Source: Hortaea werneckii
Taxonomy: Eukaryota; Ascomycota; Dothideomycetes; Mycosphaerellales; Teratosphaeriaceae
Direction: 5' to 3'
NCBI GenBank assembly: GCA_037044905.1
Contig: JBAOKB010000119.1
Span: forward strand, 1 to 47,336
DNA length: 47,336 bases
The notes beneath the pieces were generated by a model that was not told the DNA's origin, did not search any database, and saw only the letters and a list, made by a program, of their open reading frames with translations. Position 1 is the stretch's first letter. Every line of letters starts with the position of its first letter. The translations under genes and the position numbers were made by a program. Positions 10,681-21,903 of this stretch are shown here, one piece after another.

Positions 10681-12737
10681 ATGCCAATAACCAACAAAAT
10701 CGCCCATGGGCTCGACGAAGTCGACATCATTATCTGCGGCGGTACGTGAACCGCTTCCCATCCACCCCCCACACACAATCTGACAACAGATACCATCGTA
10801 GGAGGTATCGCAGGCTGCGTAGTAGCCGGCCGCCTAGCCGCCGCCGACCCCGAACTCTCGATCCTCCTGATCGAAGGCGGGGAGAACAATGCAGGCAAGG
10901 ACACAATCACGCATCCCGCTTTGTTCCCGATGAACTTGATGCCGCAGAGTAAGAAGATGGTATGGTATCAGGCTAAAGCTAGCGAGGCGTTGGCGGGGAG
11001 AGAGTATCCCCTGTTCACGGGTGGGGTGCTTGGGGGTGGGAGTAGTATTAATATCATGGTGTGAGTGACACATGTTTGGGGAAGGCAACATGATTAGCCA
11101 TCGTGAGGGATTCGGCTAATGCGGTGGGGTAGGTATTCTAGAGCCAAAGCGCAGGATTTCGATGACTGGAATGTTCCCGGTTGGGCTGCCAAAGACATAA
11201 TACCGTTTATGCAGAAGGTGAGTGACATTATCCGGGGGGAAGTACGATTTAGATTCTGACAAGCCTTCTCTAGCTGGAAGACTATCATGGACCCGGAAGC
11301 GCCTCCGTCCATGGCTACGGCGGGCCTGTCGAAGTAGGCACTGGTCCGTACGTGGTGGAGGAGACTCAAAAAGAAATCCTGCGTGCGGCGAAAGCGCAAG
11401 GGTTCGCTATATCAGACGATCTTCAAGATCCTTACGGGAAAGGCGACTTCGGAAAGGCTCTACGCACGGTGACGAGAGATGGTAAGCGTGTGGATGCAGC
11501 TTCCGCGTACATCCATCCTCTGCTGCAGGACGGCAAGCATCCTAACTTGCACGTGCTGTGTGAGTCCAAGGTCAACAGGGTTTTGTTCAACGACAATAAT
11601 CGTGCGGTTGGCGTTGAGTATACTCCGAATCCGGACTTCCAGATTATAGCTCCGGGAGCCACTGCGCGACCTCGCCTCACTGTCAAAGCGAAGAAGCTTG
11701 TGATTCTATCTGCAGGCGCCCTCGGTACACCTCTTATCTTGGAGCGGTCTGGCGTTGGGGATGCTGAGGTGGTCAAGAAGGCCTTGGTGCCTCTGGTTAC
11801 TGATCTGTCGGGAGTTGGAAACGGATACCAAGACCACAATCTCATATGGTGGTTATACAAGACGGGCTTGGAGTACCATGAGACCTTGGACGCACTCTGG
11901 GCTGGTAGAATGAGCCATGAAGAGGCAACCAAGATCGGGCTTATGGGGTGGAATGCCGCCGACGTCTGTGGCAAGTTCAGGCCAGATGAAAAGGAAGTGA
12001 ATGCAATGGGCTGCGCTTTCAAAGCAGCCTGGGAGCGAGACTTCAAGGACAAGCCCAGCAAGCCATTGATCATGGTCTGCCCAATGAACTGGTAAGTCAA
12101 GGTACCAATGCACTACGAACATAATTAATGTGACCACAGCAACCCGGGCGATCCGTCCTTGTTTCCAGCCGGACAGTATTTCGGTTGCGCCACTTACAAT
12201 GCATACCCATATTCCCGGGGCAATATACACATCACTGGGCCCGAATGGGAAGATGTCCCACACTTCGAAACCGGCTTCTTCACCGACGCTGACGAGTTGG
12301 ACCTGCTGGTGCATATCTGGGGGTACAAGAAGATCCGAGAGATCATGCGCCGGGCGAATTTCTACCGCGGGGAGCTTGAACTTACCCATCCACAGTTCCC
12401 AGCTGGTTCCAAAGCCACTCTGAAATCCCACGAGAAGTGCCCGGCATCTGAAGAAGTGCAGGACCTGACTTATGATGCCGAAGACGATAAGGCGATCGAG
12501 CAGTATCTGCGGGAGAATATTGGGACAACGTGGCATAGTCTCGGCACTTGCAAGATGGCTCCGCGGGAACAAGGTGGCGTGGTGGATGCGAAATTGAACG
12601 TGTACGGAGTCCAAAACTTAAAGGTAGTCGATTTGAGCATCCCGCCAGGGAACGTGGGCGCCAACACAGCAAATACTGCGTATGTAGTTGGAGAAAAGGG
12701 TGCCGACATCATAATGAGGGAGTTAGGCCTGGTCTGA
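10681..12737 (+). CDS. GMC-family alcohol oxidase (AOX-like)
   Basis: FAD-dependent GMC oxidoreductase, 606 aa from exons 10681-10741, 10802-11060, 11133-11217, 11274-12091 and 12140-12737. All four introns are GT..AG and 48-72 nt. The first join rebuilds the dinucleotide-binding motif IIICGGGIAGCVVAGRL. The substrate-domain signature TWHSLGTCKM supplies the active-site His, and GNVGANTANTAYVVGEKGA supplies the paired Asn region. These motifs and overall order fit the alcohol/methanol oxidase branch, which oxidises short primary alcohols to aldehydes and H2O2, usually in peroxisomes. The C-terminus is RELGLV, not an SKL/ARF-type peroxisomal signal, and the protein is shorter than classic AOX (about 660 aa). 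Either location or substrate may differ from methanol oxidase. No signal peptide is seen. Confidence 0.9.
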
Positions 12738-13271
12738 GTTGAGGAAGAGTTGCCTCGAGATTCGGTGGTCATGTTTTGTGTTCAGATATACAGGGTCCGA
12801 AGGTTATCTGGTTGTAAGTCTTTTCATATCTACACAAGAGATACCACAAACCCTGTGAATAGATCGTGTTCCTTTAATGACATGTAAGGCACCTCATGTA
12901 AGAAGTAAGATGCCGGTGCGGGGTCGGTCTTCAAGCACCTTGACGGCGTACCAACAGGAGCAAAGATGGTGGACGCTCAGAGGCCTTCGCATACCGACAA
13001 CTATGTGTCAAGCGATACTTTGAGTGACAGTATTGACTGCGTAATCGGATGATTCCTTGTCGCACTGAGATTCTGTTTACGAGCAAGTTGTAGTCCCGCG
13101 AAGCATCCACGCTAGCGCTCCTCCCCGCTGTCGAACTACCTTACGCATTTCGAATTCGACGCCTCAGGCACTTGCCAAGAATCCTAGTGCGCTTCGATAA
13201 TCATCGCCCGTGAGTCTTGCGATTTTGACGCCGGCGACATCGACACTTGACAGGATCCAAATACCGCCAAG
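12738..13271. promoter_or_regulatory. upstream region and leader of ubiquitin-L40
   Basis: No coding gene is seen. The region supplies the 3' flank of the oxidase and the promoter and 5' leader of the ubiquitin fusion. The leader probably runs up to the A at 13272. Confidence 0.45.
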
Positions 13272-13877
<606 letters not shown>

Positions 13878-14517
13878 ATTATTCGCCTGTCGCAGGGTGG
13901 CGGATCATCATATGCGCTGGTTGGAGTTTGGGGCGTGGTTGCGTTTCATGCAAGATGCAGTGGAGAAGGACCAATTCGAATACTAAGGCCGCTGCTAGTT
14001 TGATAGTAGCTGGGTAGTGTGGAATGCGATCATGTCAAACTCAGATCTGTCGCTTCTCATTTCGCGCGTTCGCAAGCGCACTGGGACTTCGTAATGTGAA
14101 CTTCGGATGTGTACAGCTGGCGCTGGAACATGGTGGCAAGATATGGCTAAGATTTTCCTGTTGATCTGGAGAGGCCACACGCCATCAGCATGGCGCCCGC
14201 AGCTGTCAGAATTTTCTAAGCTGTGCCCCTCGTTTGCCATAGACATCGCCCGTTCCATGCTTCTCCCCTTCACGGACATTGCTTTTTGGCTGTTTACTAC
14301 TCGTTGATTTCGAGGCCAGTTGCATCAGCACCAGTTATTGAGCAGGCAACATCATGGACGCCTTTTACTGGATGGCAAGTTCAGATCAGGCTGAGAGCGG
14401 CCAACTCACACGTCTACAGAAGAACAAAATGTGCTCAGGCGAGACACTGCATTCTTTCTGATACACGCCCTTGTCATACAATAGTTCATTTCAAAACAAG
14501 TGTTCTGCGTGACTACT
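13878..14517. other. convergent 3' intergenic region
   Basis: No gene is seen between the 3' ends of ubiquitin-L40 and the thioesterase gene. It likely holds both terminators. Confidence 0.45.
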
Positions 14518-15555
14518 TTACAGATACTCCTTAACTTCTCGTACAGCGTCCTGAAGCCGCTCATAAGCGTCTGCAGTCTGCGCCACCAATCCAGAATTAC
14601 TCTTGCTCTCAGGACCAAAGTATGTCTGGAAAGCGTCCACTAAAATCTTATCCTCCAGCTGCATATGTCCATTAGGATGCTTCTTAAACTGCAGCCCACC
14701 CTTCTCATCCAGCCTCTTGAGGCCAAGCCAATCCTCCTTATACATCTGCCTTTCCCTAAGAGGCGTCACCTCCCCCGTAGTCCCATTCACTTCGGCAAAC
14801 CACCCGCTCTCCTTCGGAATCACCGTCACGTCCTCCTCGAACACATACATGACGAAATTCTCCATACTCGCCACCTGGTCAGCATACACCTGACTCCTCG
14901 CCGAACGCTCATTATTCACATCAGCGAGGAAATTCGAGTGCTGCAGATAATCCTGCGTAGGCAGACCGGTACTCTCGTTCAGCGTACGGTAATACTGGGC
15001 AGGCACGACACGGTTCTGGACATAGTCCGTCCAGGCGTTACCCTTGATCAGATTCGTCGCGCCTTTACATAGGAAATCGTAATCGGAGCAGGCGGGAAAC
15101 TGCTGGATCCCGTTGTGCTGGCTCCCAAACGTGACGAGGCTGCGGAAGCTAAGCCCGTCGCACCTCTCCAGCAGTCCACGCAGGAACTGTCCGCCTTGGC
15201 TAAATCCGAGAGCGTCGGCTCTGATTTCGCCGTCGTTGCCAGTGAGGTTGGAGTTCGAGTGGATGTCTTCGCATACTTGGGCGATCTGGGTCGTTATATT
15301 CCCGAAGAATGTCCCCGTGCGGTCCTCGGTGCTGGATTCGGCGACGCGGACGTAGTAGATGTATGTTCCCGGGTGGAGTTGTTCGGCCAGTTTGCCCGTC
15401 TCTCGGAGCCCGTCAGCGTCATATGTGTCGCCTAAGCCATGCCAGATGAGAAGTGGAAGCGGTTTGCCTCTTTCGGAAGCCAGACGGTCGATGGTGGGAA
15501 GAGCAGAGGCTAGGGCCAGCGAAGCGAGGACTGAGGGTAATGCAAGGAGATGCAT
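14518..15555 (-). CDS. palmitoyl-protein thioesterase (PPT1 family)
   Basis: Lysosomal/vacuolar-type thioesterase that removes fatty acyl groups from cysteines. It is intronless, 345 aa from the ATG at 15555, which begins a clear signal peptide (MHLLALPSVLASLALASALP). Motifs of the alpha/beta-hydrolase family follow in order: LLIWHGLGDTYD (oxyanion region), ADALGFSQGGQFLRG with the nucleophile Ser, EDVTVIPKESGWF with the likely catalytic Asp, and NGHMQLED with the catalytic His. Several N-glycosylation sequons (NIT, NLT, NES, NGT) fit a secretory-pathway protein. Length is close to human PPT1 (306 aa) with a C-terminal extension. It is transcribed towards the ubiquitin gene. Confidence 0.92.
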   Translation of the reverse strand: MHLLALPSVLASLALASALPTIDRLASERGKPLPLLIWHGLGDTYDADGLRETGKLAEQLHPGTYIYYVRVAESSTEDRTGTFFGNITTQIAQVCEDIHSNSNLTGNDGEIRADALGFSQGGQFLRGLLERCDGLSFRSLVTFGSQHNGIQQFPACSDYDFLCKGATNLIKGNAWTDYVQNRVVPAQYYRTLNESTGLPTQDYLQHSNFLADVNNERSARSQVYADQVASMENFVMYVFEEDVTVIPKESGWFAEVNGTTGEVTPLRERQMYKEDWLGLKRLDEKGGLQFKKHPNGHMQLEDKILVDAFQTYFGPESKSNSGLVAQTADAYERLQDAVREVKEYL

Positions 15556-16520
15556 TGTCGCTATGAGATATATTCTAGTCGTAGCATACAAAGGACAGCT
15601 TAATGCTACGGTGTGGAAGTGCGCAGGCGATGTTTACAACATCAAAGACATCATCATCTGGGGTTCACGTGGAATTCATGGGCGTCTTTCGGCGGCCATG
15701 CGTGTCTTAAGTAATTATTGATTTGACGCTTTAATCAAGCTTAGCCATGAGCCCTTCGCTGTACCCAAACCTTTTCGTTCAGCAGCGCCCGGTCCAGTAG
15801 CACGCGCAAATTAGAAGAGGACAGGTGGTAGAGCTGTAAGCATACATTCGAAGCGCTCCCTTCCTATCTTTCCCAAGAGCCCCCTGCAATGGCGCGAGTA
15901 AAGTAGAATGCTCGCCGGAAGACCTTGAAACGACATCGGAATTGGAAGTCCATCTGTGCCAGAGGCCGGTTAAGGCGCTAGCGGCCGCTGCGCCCGCTGG
16001 AGCTTCGGCAGTCATCCGAGAGTGGGGTACATAAGCAACGTCATTCATGTGATAGGTCGCAAAGTGGCGGCCTTCGAGAGTCGCAAAGGATCAGGTAGAG
16101 GTAACTTCCTTCAATTCATTTAAAGACCACGTTCCTCCTACAACAACACGAATTCATTCCGCTTCGACATCTTATCGCTCAAATCGCGCCGAAAGAAACA
16201 AATACACAAACCCATACCCACCGACGCAGGACTGAGACCACACGCTCTGCCAGCAATGTCCACTCACCGCATAATGAATGCGACGCGACCACGACCGAAC
16301 ACTGCGTAGCCATCCACCATCCATCTTCATCATCCCCGAAAGACAGATATCCAGTAACACCGAAACGCACAGAGATGAAACACGTTTTTTCGTCGATATC
16401 TTGAAGAACGTCGCCCGAACCGTAAACAGCGTGGTATTCAACAAATTGCGGCGCTATGCGAGGAAGGCGCTCGAAGGCTTCAACAACACAAGCAAGGCAC
16501 GCATTAGACATTCAGCCCAT
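15556..16520. other. intergenic
   Basis: 965 bp between two minus-strand genes. Several short open frames occur, but none has a recognisable motif. Nothing is called. Confidence 0.4.
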
Positions 16521-18206
16521 CTAGTTGCGCGGCTTCTTCCAGTAATATTGCTATAGCACGAGCAGTTGTCAGCATGTTGTGCAGCGATATGCATGGTAAG
16601 CAAGAGGTAAGGAAGGACAACGAACCTTGTGGCATTTCCTTGCCGCCCTGATGCTGGTCTTCCCCAGGCTCTGCATCACCGTCTCCCGCCTCATCTCATC
16701 TTCATCCATCTCAGGCACGTAGTAGAACTCACTCTCCAGTAACTTGCCAGCAGCATCCTTCCCCTCGCGACTGATCTCACCAACGCATGGGATGGCATCC
16801 ATAATCGACTTGAGAGTGTTGGGGCTCAAAGGCGAATGAGTGGGCGAGGTGTGCTTGGCAGCACCGCGAAGCTCGACCGGAAGATTGGAGTGGATGATGG
16901 ACAGCGGCAGGGAGTGGATACGAGAGAAGGCCAGTTGGTTGATGACGTGGTTTTTGATCGGGCTCGCATTCTCCACAGGTGCGGCAGGCGGGGCAGGGGA
17001 AGACTCTAAAGTGCGTTTGGAAGGCGAGTTAGAGGAGACCTGTAGCGGCTTGCGGACGCGCTCTGGTGATTTGGGCTGGAAGGACTCGAAGCGGGAGAGA
17101 ATGTTTTCGCCAAATGGACCGAACGAGTGCACGACCGGGTCGTTCTCCTCGTCATGTTCGGAAAATTCTTCCTGCTCGGAGCTCTGGGACTGGTTAAGCT
17201 TCTCATGAGCAGCCGCAACGTTCTTCTTGGGCGATACAGCAGCAGGGATCTCCGGGGTAGGCGTGCCATCGTGTGGCGCGTCTTCATCTGAAGCATGGTC
17301 TTCATACACCTGCACGGACCCATCGTTCGGTTGATCTCCGTGAAACGTGGTCAGCAGCATGGAATTCTCGACGCCAGCGCTGCCGAGTGTTGGACTGACC
17401 GGCGACCTTGGACGAGGAGGTAGCATAGGCGGCGGACTCGACGCAAAGGCCTCTTGTCCTCTAGACGGGCTCCGTCTCATCACTTTGCTCGGTGATTCCT
17501 CAGCGCCTGCCCACGGCGACCGCGAGCCCTCCCTTGACGGCTCTTCAACCACAGCAGCGACCTCTCTGTCTTGTTCCCTTGGCCAAACCAGCATGACACG
17601 AGTATCTTGTACGTCGACCATGATCTGGGCCATTGGCTTGTCTGATACGAACACCTCGCCCTTCTGCAACTCCACAATCTCTCCTTTACAATGGACTTTT
17701 GCCCCGTTCCAACCCAGGCATTCCACCTCGACTTTGCTAGTAGCGTTGTCGACATCAGCGGCATGGAAGGACGCGCGGACGTGTACGCGTGAGATGTGTC
17801 GATTGGCGGAGAGTTGATAGTCGGAGCTATTGCTACTGCGGCCCATCAAGACCGGTTCGCCGCTGAATGGAAGGTCAAGAGTCGGTACATCGCCCAATGG
17901 GGCACGCTCTGAAAGTGTGCTGATGGCACGTTGTAAGCCAGGACGCGTCCGACGCGCATGCGAGCCCGGCGGCGAGGATGGAAGGATGCCGGTTGAGGAG
18001 GTGGGGACCGGGGTGGGATAGTACTTCCTCTCGTCGACAATGTCATGGAATTTCCTCTTGGTGGCTCGGGGTAGTCCACCAGGTGAGGATGAGAGGGGCT
18101 CGAATGCTGGCAGCAGGGAAGGCTGGCGACGCGGTTCGTTGGTGTTAGTAGTGCCTTTCTGCGGTGACGACAGGGCAGGTGTCATGTCTGCCGTGTTTGA
18201 TGCCAT
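16521..18206 (-). CDS. FHA-domain protein, Tos4/Plm2-like
   Basis: 536 aa from exons 18206-16626 and 16550-16521. The 75-nt intron (GTTCGT..ATAG) is needed to add the C-terminal QYYWKKPRN, which continues the conserved tail RAARKCHK. An FHA phosphothreonine-binding domain lies at about residues 110-210: GEPVLMGRSS, then ANRHISRVHVRA, then ECLGWNGAKVH. The rest is Ser/Pro-rich and disordered with many SP/TP sites, as expected for a CDK-regulated nuclear factor. In yeast, Tos4 acts with G1/S and checkpoint transcription and binds histone deacetylases through FHA; that role here is inference. The ATG of MASNTADMTPALSS is chosen because upstream in-frame codons lack a strong ATG. Confidence 0.8.
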
Positions 18207-19121
18207 CTCCTGCAGTCTGGACGCGAAGACGATGTCTCCTCGCGTGCGTGCAGAGTCTTCCTGCTTCCTTGACACGGTCTGCTGCAACTTGAAGAAGCTA
18301 GCTGAGGCCCCACCGCAACGCGTTCGCGTGTTCGATGTTCGAGTAAGTCTTTGAAACGAAACAATCAGATAGAAAGCACGCCCATGTATTGTACAATGCC
18401 CAAAGGAAGTTGAAGGAGGGGGAAGTGGGCGGTCACGTCGAGGAGGCCTGGTGGTTCAGAAATGAGGAATGAAATGCACTTCAACACGCCAAAGCGCGTC
18501 GTGAGTGCACTGACTTCAGCGGGCTGGTGCCCCGAGGTGGCGGCTGCTGCCGAACCATGGGATGATACACGAGCATTGAGATGCTCCAGATAGATACGGA
18601 ATCGAGTCTTACGAGTCTTGCTCTGTCTTTGCGCCACCGTACAGGATGTGGAAATGCCATATTACAACGATTCTGCATCGTGTTTGATTTGCTTTAATGC
18701 TTCAGAGGCAGCGTTATGCTCGCCAAGACAGTTATGCGGGGGCATAAAGCTCATTACATCACTCGCGTTGTGAGAGACGCGACTGGCTATGGACAGCCCA
18801 GTCCCGTCTGGGCCGCTGGATGAGGTGCTCGCGGTGCTGTGCCTGTTTAGTATTTCCGTAGCTCGTACAGAGTTCTGGCTCGATGACGAGGTTTGCAGCA
18901 TTGATATACTTCCCACAGCTTCCATTGTAAGTGTCGCTGTGGCTTACAACTTTCACCTGTCAGTCCATTCACTTCCACTTTCTCAAACAGTTTCACTGCG
19001 GCCGCACCTACCCGGCTCAGCTTATTGCCTCAACCATCTGACCAGCTTCCTATCCATTGAGACCAAACATCACCGACTTTGACCCACCTTAACTTTCAGA
19101 GCAAACACCTCTATAACCAAG
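18207..19121. other. divergent intergenic region
   Basis: 915 bp between the FHA gene and the SDR gene. Short open frames only; no gene is supported. It presumably holds both promoters. Confidence 0.4.
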
Positions 19122-20102
19122 ATGGGCATCCTCCAGACTGCCTCAGATGCTTTTTACCAGTGCTTCTTGATCCCCACTCCCGCCTTGACTGAGAAGAACC
19201 TGCCTAACCAATCTGGCCGTGTGCACATCGTCACTGGCGGCTACGCCGGATGTGGCAAAGAGCTCTCTAAGCTGCTCTATCAAAAGAACGCGACCGTCTA
19301 CGTCGCTGGCCGCTCGCAAGACAAAGGCGAGGCAGCGATCGAAGAGATCAAGAAGGCCTTTCCTTCCTCTGATGGCAAACTAGAATTCCTCAAGCTGGAC
19401 CTTGCCGACCTCCCCAGCATCAAAGGCTCCGCAGAGAGCTTCATGAAACGGGAGCAGCGTCTCGATGTCCTGACCAACAATGCGGGTGTGATGACGCCAC
19501 CCGTTGGCTCCAAGACCGAACAAGGCCACGAGTTGCAGCACGGCACCAACATCCTCGGACCTTTCCTCTTCACCAAGTACCTGACTCCGATCCTCCAGAA
19601 GACCGCCTCCTCCAGCCCGCCTGGCTCAGTCCGCGTGACCTGGGCCGCTTCACTCGCCACGCTCTTCTCCCCGCGTCCCGGCGGCGTCATCTTCGACGAG
19701 CAGACCGGCAAGGTCAAAATCCACAACGATCGCATGTCCGACTACGCCCAGACCAAGGCCGCCAACGCGCTGCTCGCCCGTGAGTATCAGGCCCGCTACG
19801 GCGACAAAGCCGGCATCATCTCCAATGCCTGGAACCCGGGGAACCTGCAGAGCGAGCTGCAGCGGCACCAGACGTTCCTCGAGGCCTTCTTCACGAAAGC
19901 CATGGTGCATCCTGTCATCTACGGCGGGTACACGGAGCTGTTCGCGGCTTGCAGCGAGGAAGCCGGCAGGGAGGAGAACAAGGGCAAGTATATTGGTCCG
20001 TGGGGAAGATTCGTTGTGTTGAGGGACGATGTGGCTGCTAATCAAGGGGGTGCGAAGAAGTTGTGGGAGTGGTGCGAGGCTGAGACGAAGCAGTACTCCT
20101 AA
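19122..20102 (+). CDS. short-chain dehydrogenase/reductase
   Basis: Intronless, 326 aa. It has a classical Rossmann NAD(P)-binding motif (HIVTGGYAGCGKELSKLL, TGGxxGxG type), an AGRSQDKGE segment where an Arg favours NADP(H), the NNAG motif (DVLTNNAGVM), and the active-site YxxxK in SDYAQTKAAN. A catalytic Ser is present in the VTWAASLATLF strand. The organisation resembles fungal retinol-dehydrogenase/WW-oxidoreductase-like SDRs. The substrate cannot be inferred. No targeting signal or membrane helix is obvious. The ATG at 19122 follows an A-rich context (ACCAAG) favourable for initiation. Confidence 0.88.
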   Translation: MGILQTASDAFYQCFLIPTPALTEKNLPNQSGRVHIVTGGYAGCGKELSKLLYQKNATVYVAGRSQDKGEAAIEEIKKAFPSSDGKLEFLKLDLADLPSIKGSAESFMKREQRLDVLTNNAGVMTPPVGSKTEQGHELQHGTNILGPFLFTKYLTPILQKTASSSPPGSVRVTWAASLATLFSPRPGGVIFDEQTGKVKIHNDRMSDYAQTKAANALLAREYQARYGDKAGIISNAWNPGNLQSELQRHQTFLEAFFTKAMVHPVIYGGYTELFAACSEEAGREENKGKYIGPWGRFVVLRDDVAANQGGAKKLWEWCEAETKQYS

Positions 20103-20693
20103 AGGGAAGCTGGGGAGGCTTACTAGACGCAAGCGTAGTTCTCTATAAGGATGCTTTATTGAAGTTACCCGGTTTCTCTGTTCGCGAGTAGGAATATTGT
20201 GTAGATGCCATACTGTACCAAGTACCTAGTACCCTTAATACTATGTGTACAGTACATTATTTAACAAGTAGATGTGCTTAATAAACCTTTTAAAGTTCGT
20301 CTAGTAGAGAGACACTAATACCTTACTGGCTGCTAGGTCGCTTTTCATTATTACTAGCCTAACTTTAAAGAGTCTACCAAGGTACGCTCCTTCCATCTCA
20401 ACAGCCCATTCCTGTTGTTCAGTGTGGCCTCCTCCATCGATTTCAATACCGAAAAGATGGAGACGGAAATGCGTCTTGGCGCTGCGACTGGCGCCTCCTC
20501 TCCTATAAGCCAATCATGGACGGATCAGGCTCGCTCGCGATGCACCGCCCGCTTTCTCGCTTGTTTAGACAGCACGCCACTTTGCACTGTCCTCGAGGGC
20601 GTGCAGGTCAGTGCTCGTCCTTCACTCATCTTCCACCGTCGTCTTTGCGACTGCTTTTTCCAGGGAGCGTCAGAGTATACATGAGCCTCGAAA
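20103..20693. other. AT-rich intergenic region with small inverted repeat
   Basis: No gene is seen. The part from about 20190 to 20380 is noticeably AT-rich and contains the imperfect inverted repeat described separately. Confidence 0.45.
20290..20368. repeat. imperfect inverted repeat (17-bp arms)
   Basis: The left arm TTAAAGTTCGTCTAGTA (20290-20306) is nearly the reverse complement of the right arm at 20352-20368, with about 15 of 17 positions pairing and a 45-nt loop. It could be a hairpin or a remnant of a small inverted-repeat element. Confidence 0.5.
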
Positions 20694-21362
20694 ATGCCGA
20701 AGCGACCTCACGATACTACAATTGGCTTTTTTGATTTGCCTAACAACGCTCGGAAGAAGATCTACGAAGGGGTGTTGAAGCTTCCCCATCCAATCTTCCT
20801 GTTTCAAGATGGAGATAGCCGTGTCGAGACATTTGCACCAGATATGCCACCGAATTGGCTTGCTTTGCTGCACACTTCCCATCAGATGCATCAAGAGGCG
20901 GCGGCTATCCTCTACAGCACGAATGTCTTCACACTGCTGGATGCGGACGGACAAGGATCAAAACTCATCCAGGGGTTCTTGAGATGCATTGGAAAAGGAC
21001 ACGCCAAGACCCTGTCCCATCTGTGCATCCCTTTTCCCACCATTCAGAGGAACCCCGGAGGCTTCCAGCTGGACGCAGACGGTGCAAAGATGTTCGAGCT
21101 ACTCCGAACCGAGTGCTCGAAGCTGGAGATACTAGAGGCTCATCTAGCTGGCAGGCCTGCCATCCATCTCACAGAGGCTGACCGGGGCATGCCGGATTTC
21201 ACACGCGAAGCTTTGACCCATCTTGACCGGCACGTGAAATCAATACCATCCATTCAGAGGTTCATCGTAAGAGTGTACAGCGGTAGGCCGGCTACTCAAC
21301 ACATGGAAGTGATGCGCGCATTTGGCTGGGAGGTTCTCCCTGCTAATAGGGATGGGTGGTAG
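20694..21362 (+). CDS. F-box-like fungal protein
   Basis: Intronless, 222 aa starting MPKRPHDTT. An F-box-like helix FFDLPNNARKKIYEGVLKLP opens the protein. It is followed by the ALLHTSHQMHQEAAAILYSTNVFTLLD block seen in many fungal F-box/2EXR-type proteins. Such proteins are numerous and poorly characterised; an SCF ubiquitin-ligase adaptor role is possible but not shown. No membrane segment or signal peptide is present. It lies 541 bp upstream of the NACHT gene on the same strand, with no evidence of functional linkage. Confidence 0.65.
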   Translation: MPKRPHDTTIGFFDLPNNARKKIYEGVLKLPHPIFLFQDGDSRVETFAPDMPPNWLALLHTSHQMHQEAAAILYSTNVFTLLDADGQGSKLIQGFLRCIGKGHAKTLSHLCIPFPTIQRNPGGFQLDADGAKMFELLRTECSKLEILEAHLAGRPAIHLTEADRGMPDFTREALTHLDRHVKSIPSIQRFIVRVYSGRPATQHMEVMRAFGWEVLPANRDGW

Positions 21363-21903
21363 GGTGCCCTCTAAACGCTCTATCATCCTACTGTAAAATA
21401 ATGGATTCGAAATCCCGGACGACGATGTCACGCATGGCCTGGAATCGACGCCAAGAAACCCGCAGTCCTGATTTTCGAAAAATGATCTTCTCACCTCCTT
21501 ACACACATCCGATTTGATAGTGGTCATGGTTTCTATGGACCGTGACGGTGCAGATTCAAGACCCTTGCGATTGAGGGCACCTGCTTCTTGGATGCAGCTT
21601 TTTTGCCGAACCAATCATTCGCTCGACGGAAAGGTTGCAGTTTGAAACGCATTAAGGACGAATGCGTTGGACCTGAGTGCTGTGTGCGACCTTGCATCGG
21701 AGCGGTGAACTCTTCCGGGGTAAATTAGGACGGGACGCGCCGTGTCTTGCAAACGGAGCGGCTTTTGAATGAGTAGCCAGCTCTATTGTCCAATCTTTGA
21801 AGCTGAGTCCCCATCGATTTACCCACATCGTACACTGAACGCAAGTCCTTCGCCGACTTCAGAAGCTCCCTGAAGATCACGACATCACTCGCCATACAGC
21901 ACC
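21363..21903. other. intergenic
   Basis: No gene is seen. It holds the F-box-like gene 3' flank and the presumed promoter of the NACHT gene. Confidence 0.4.
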
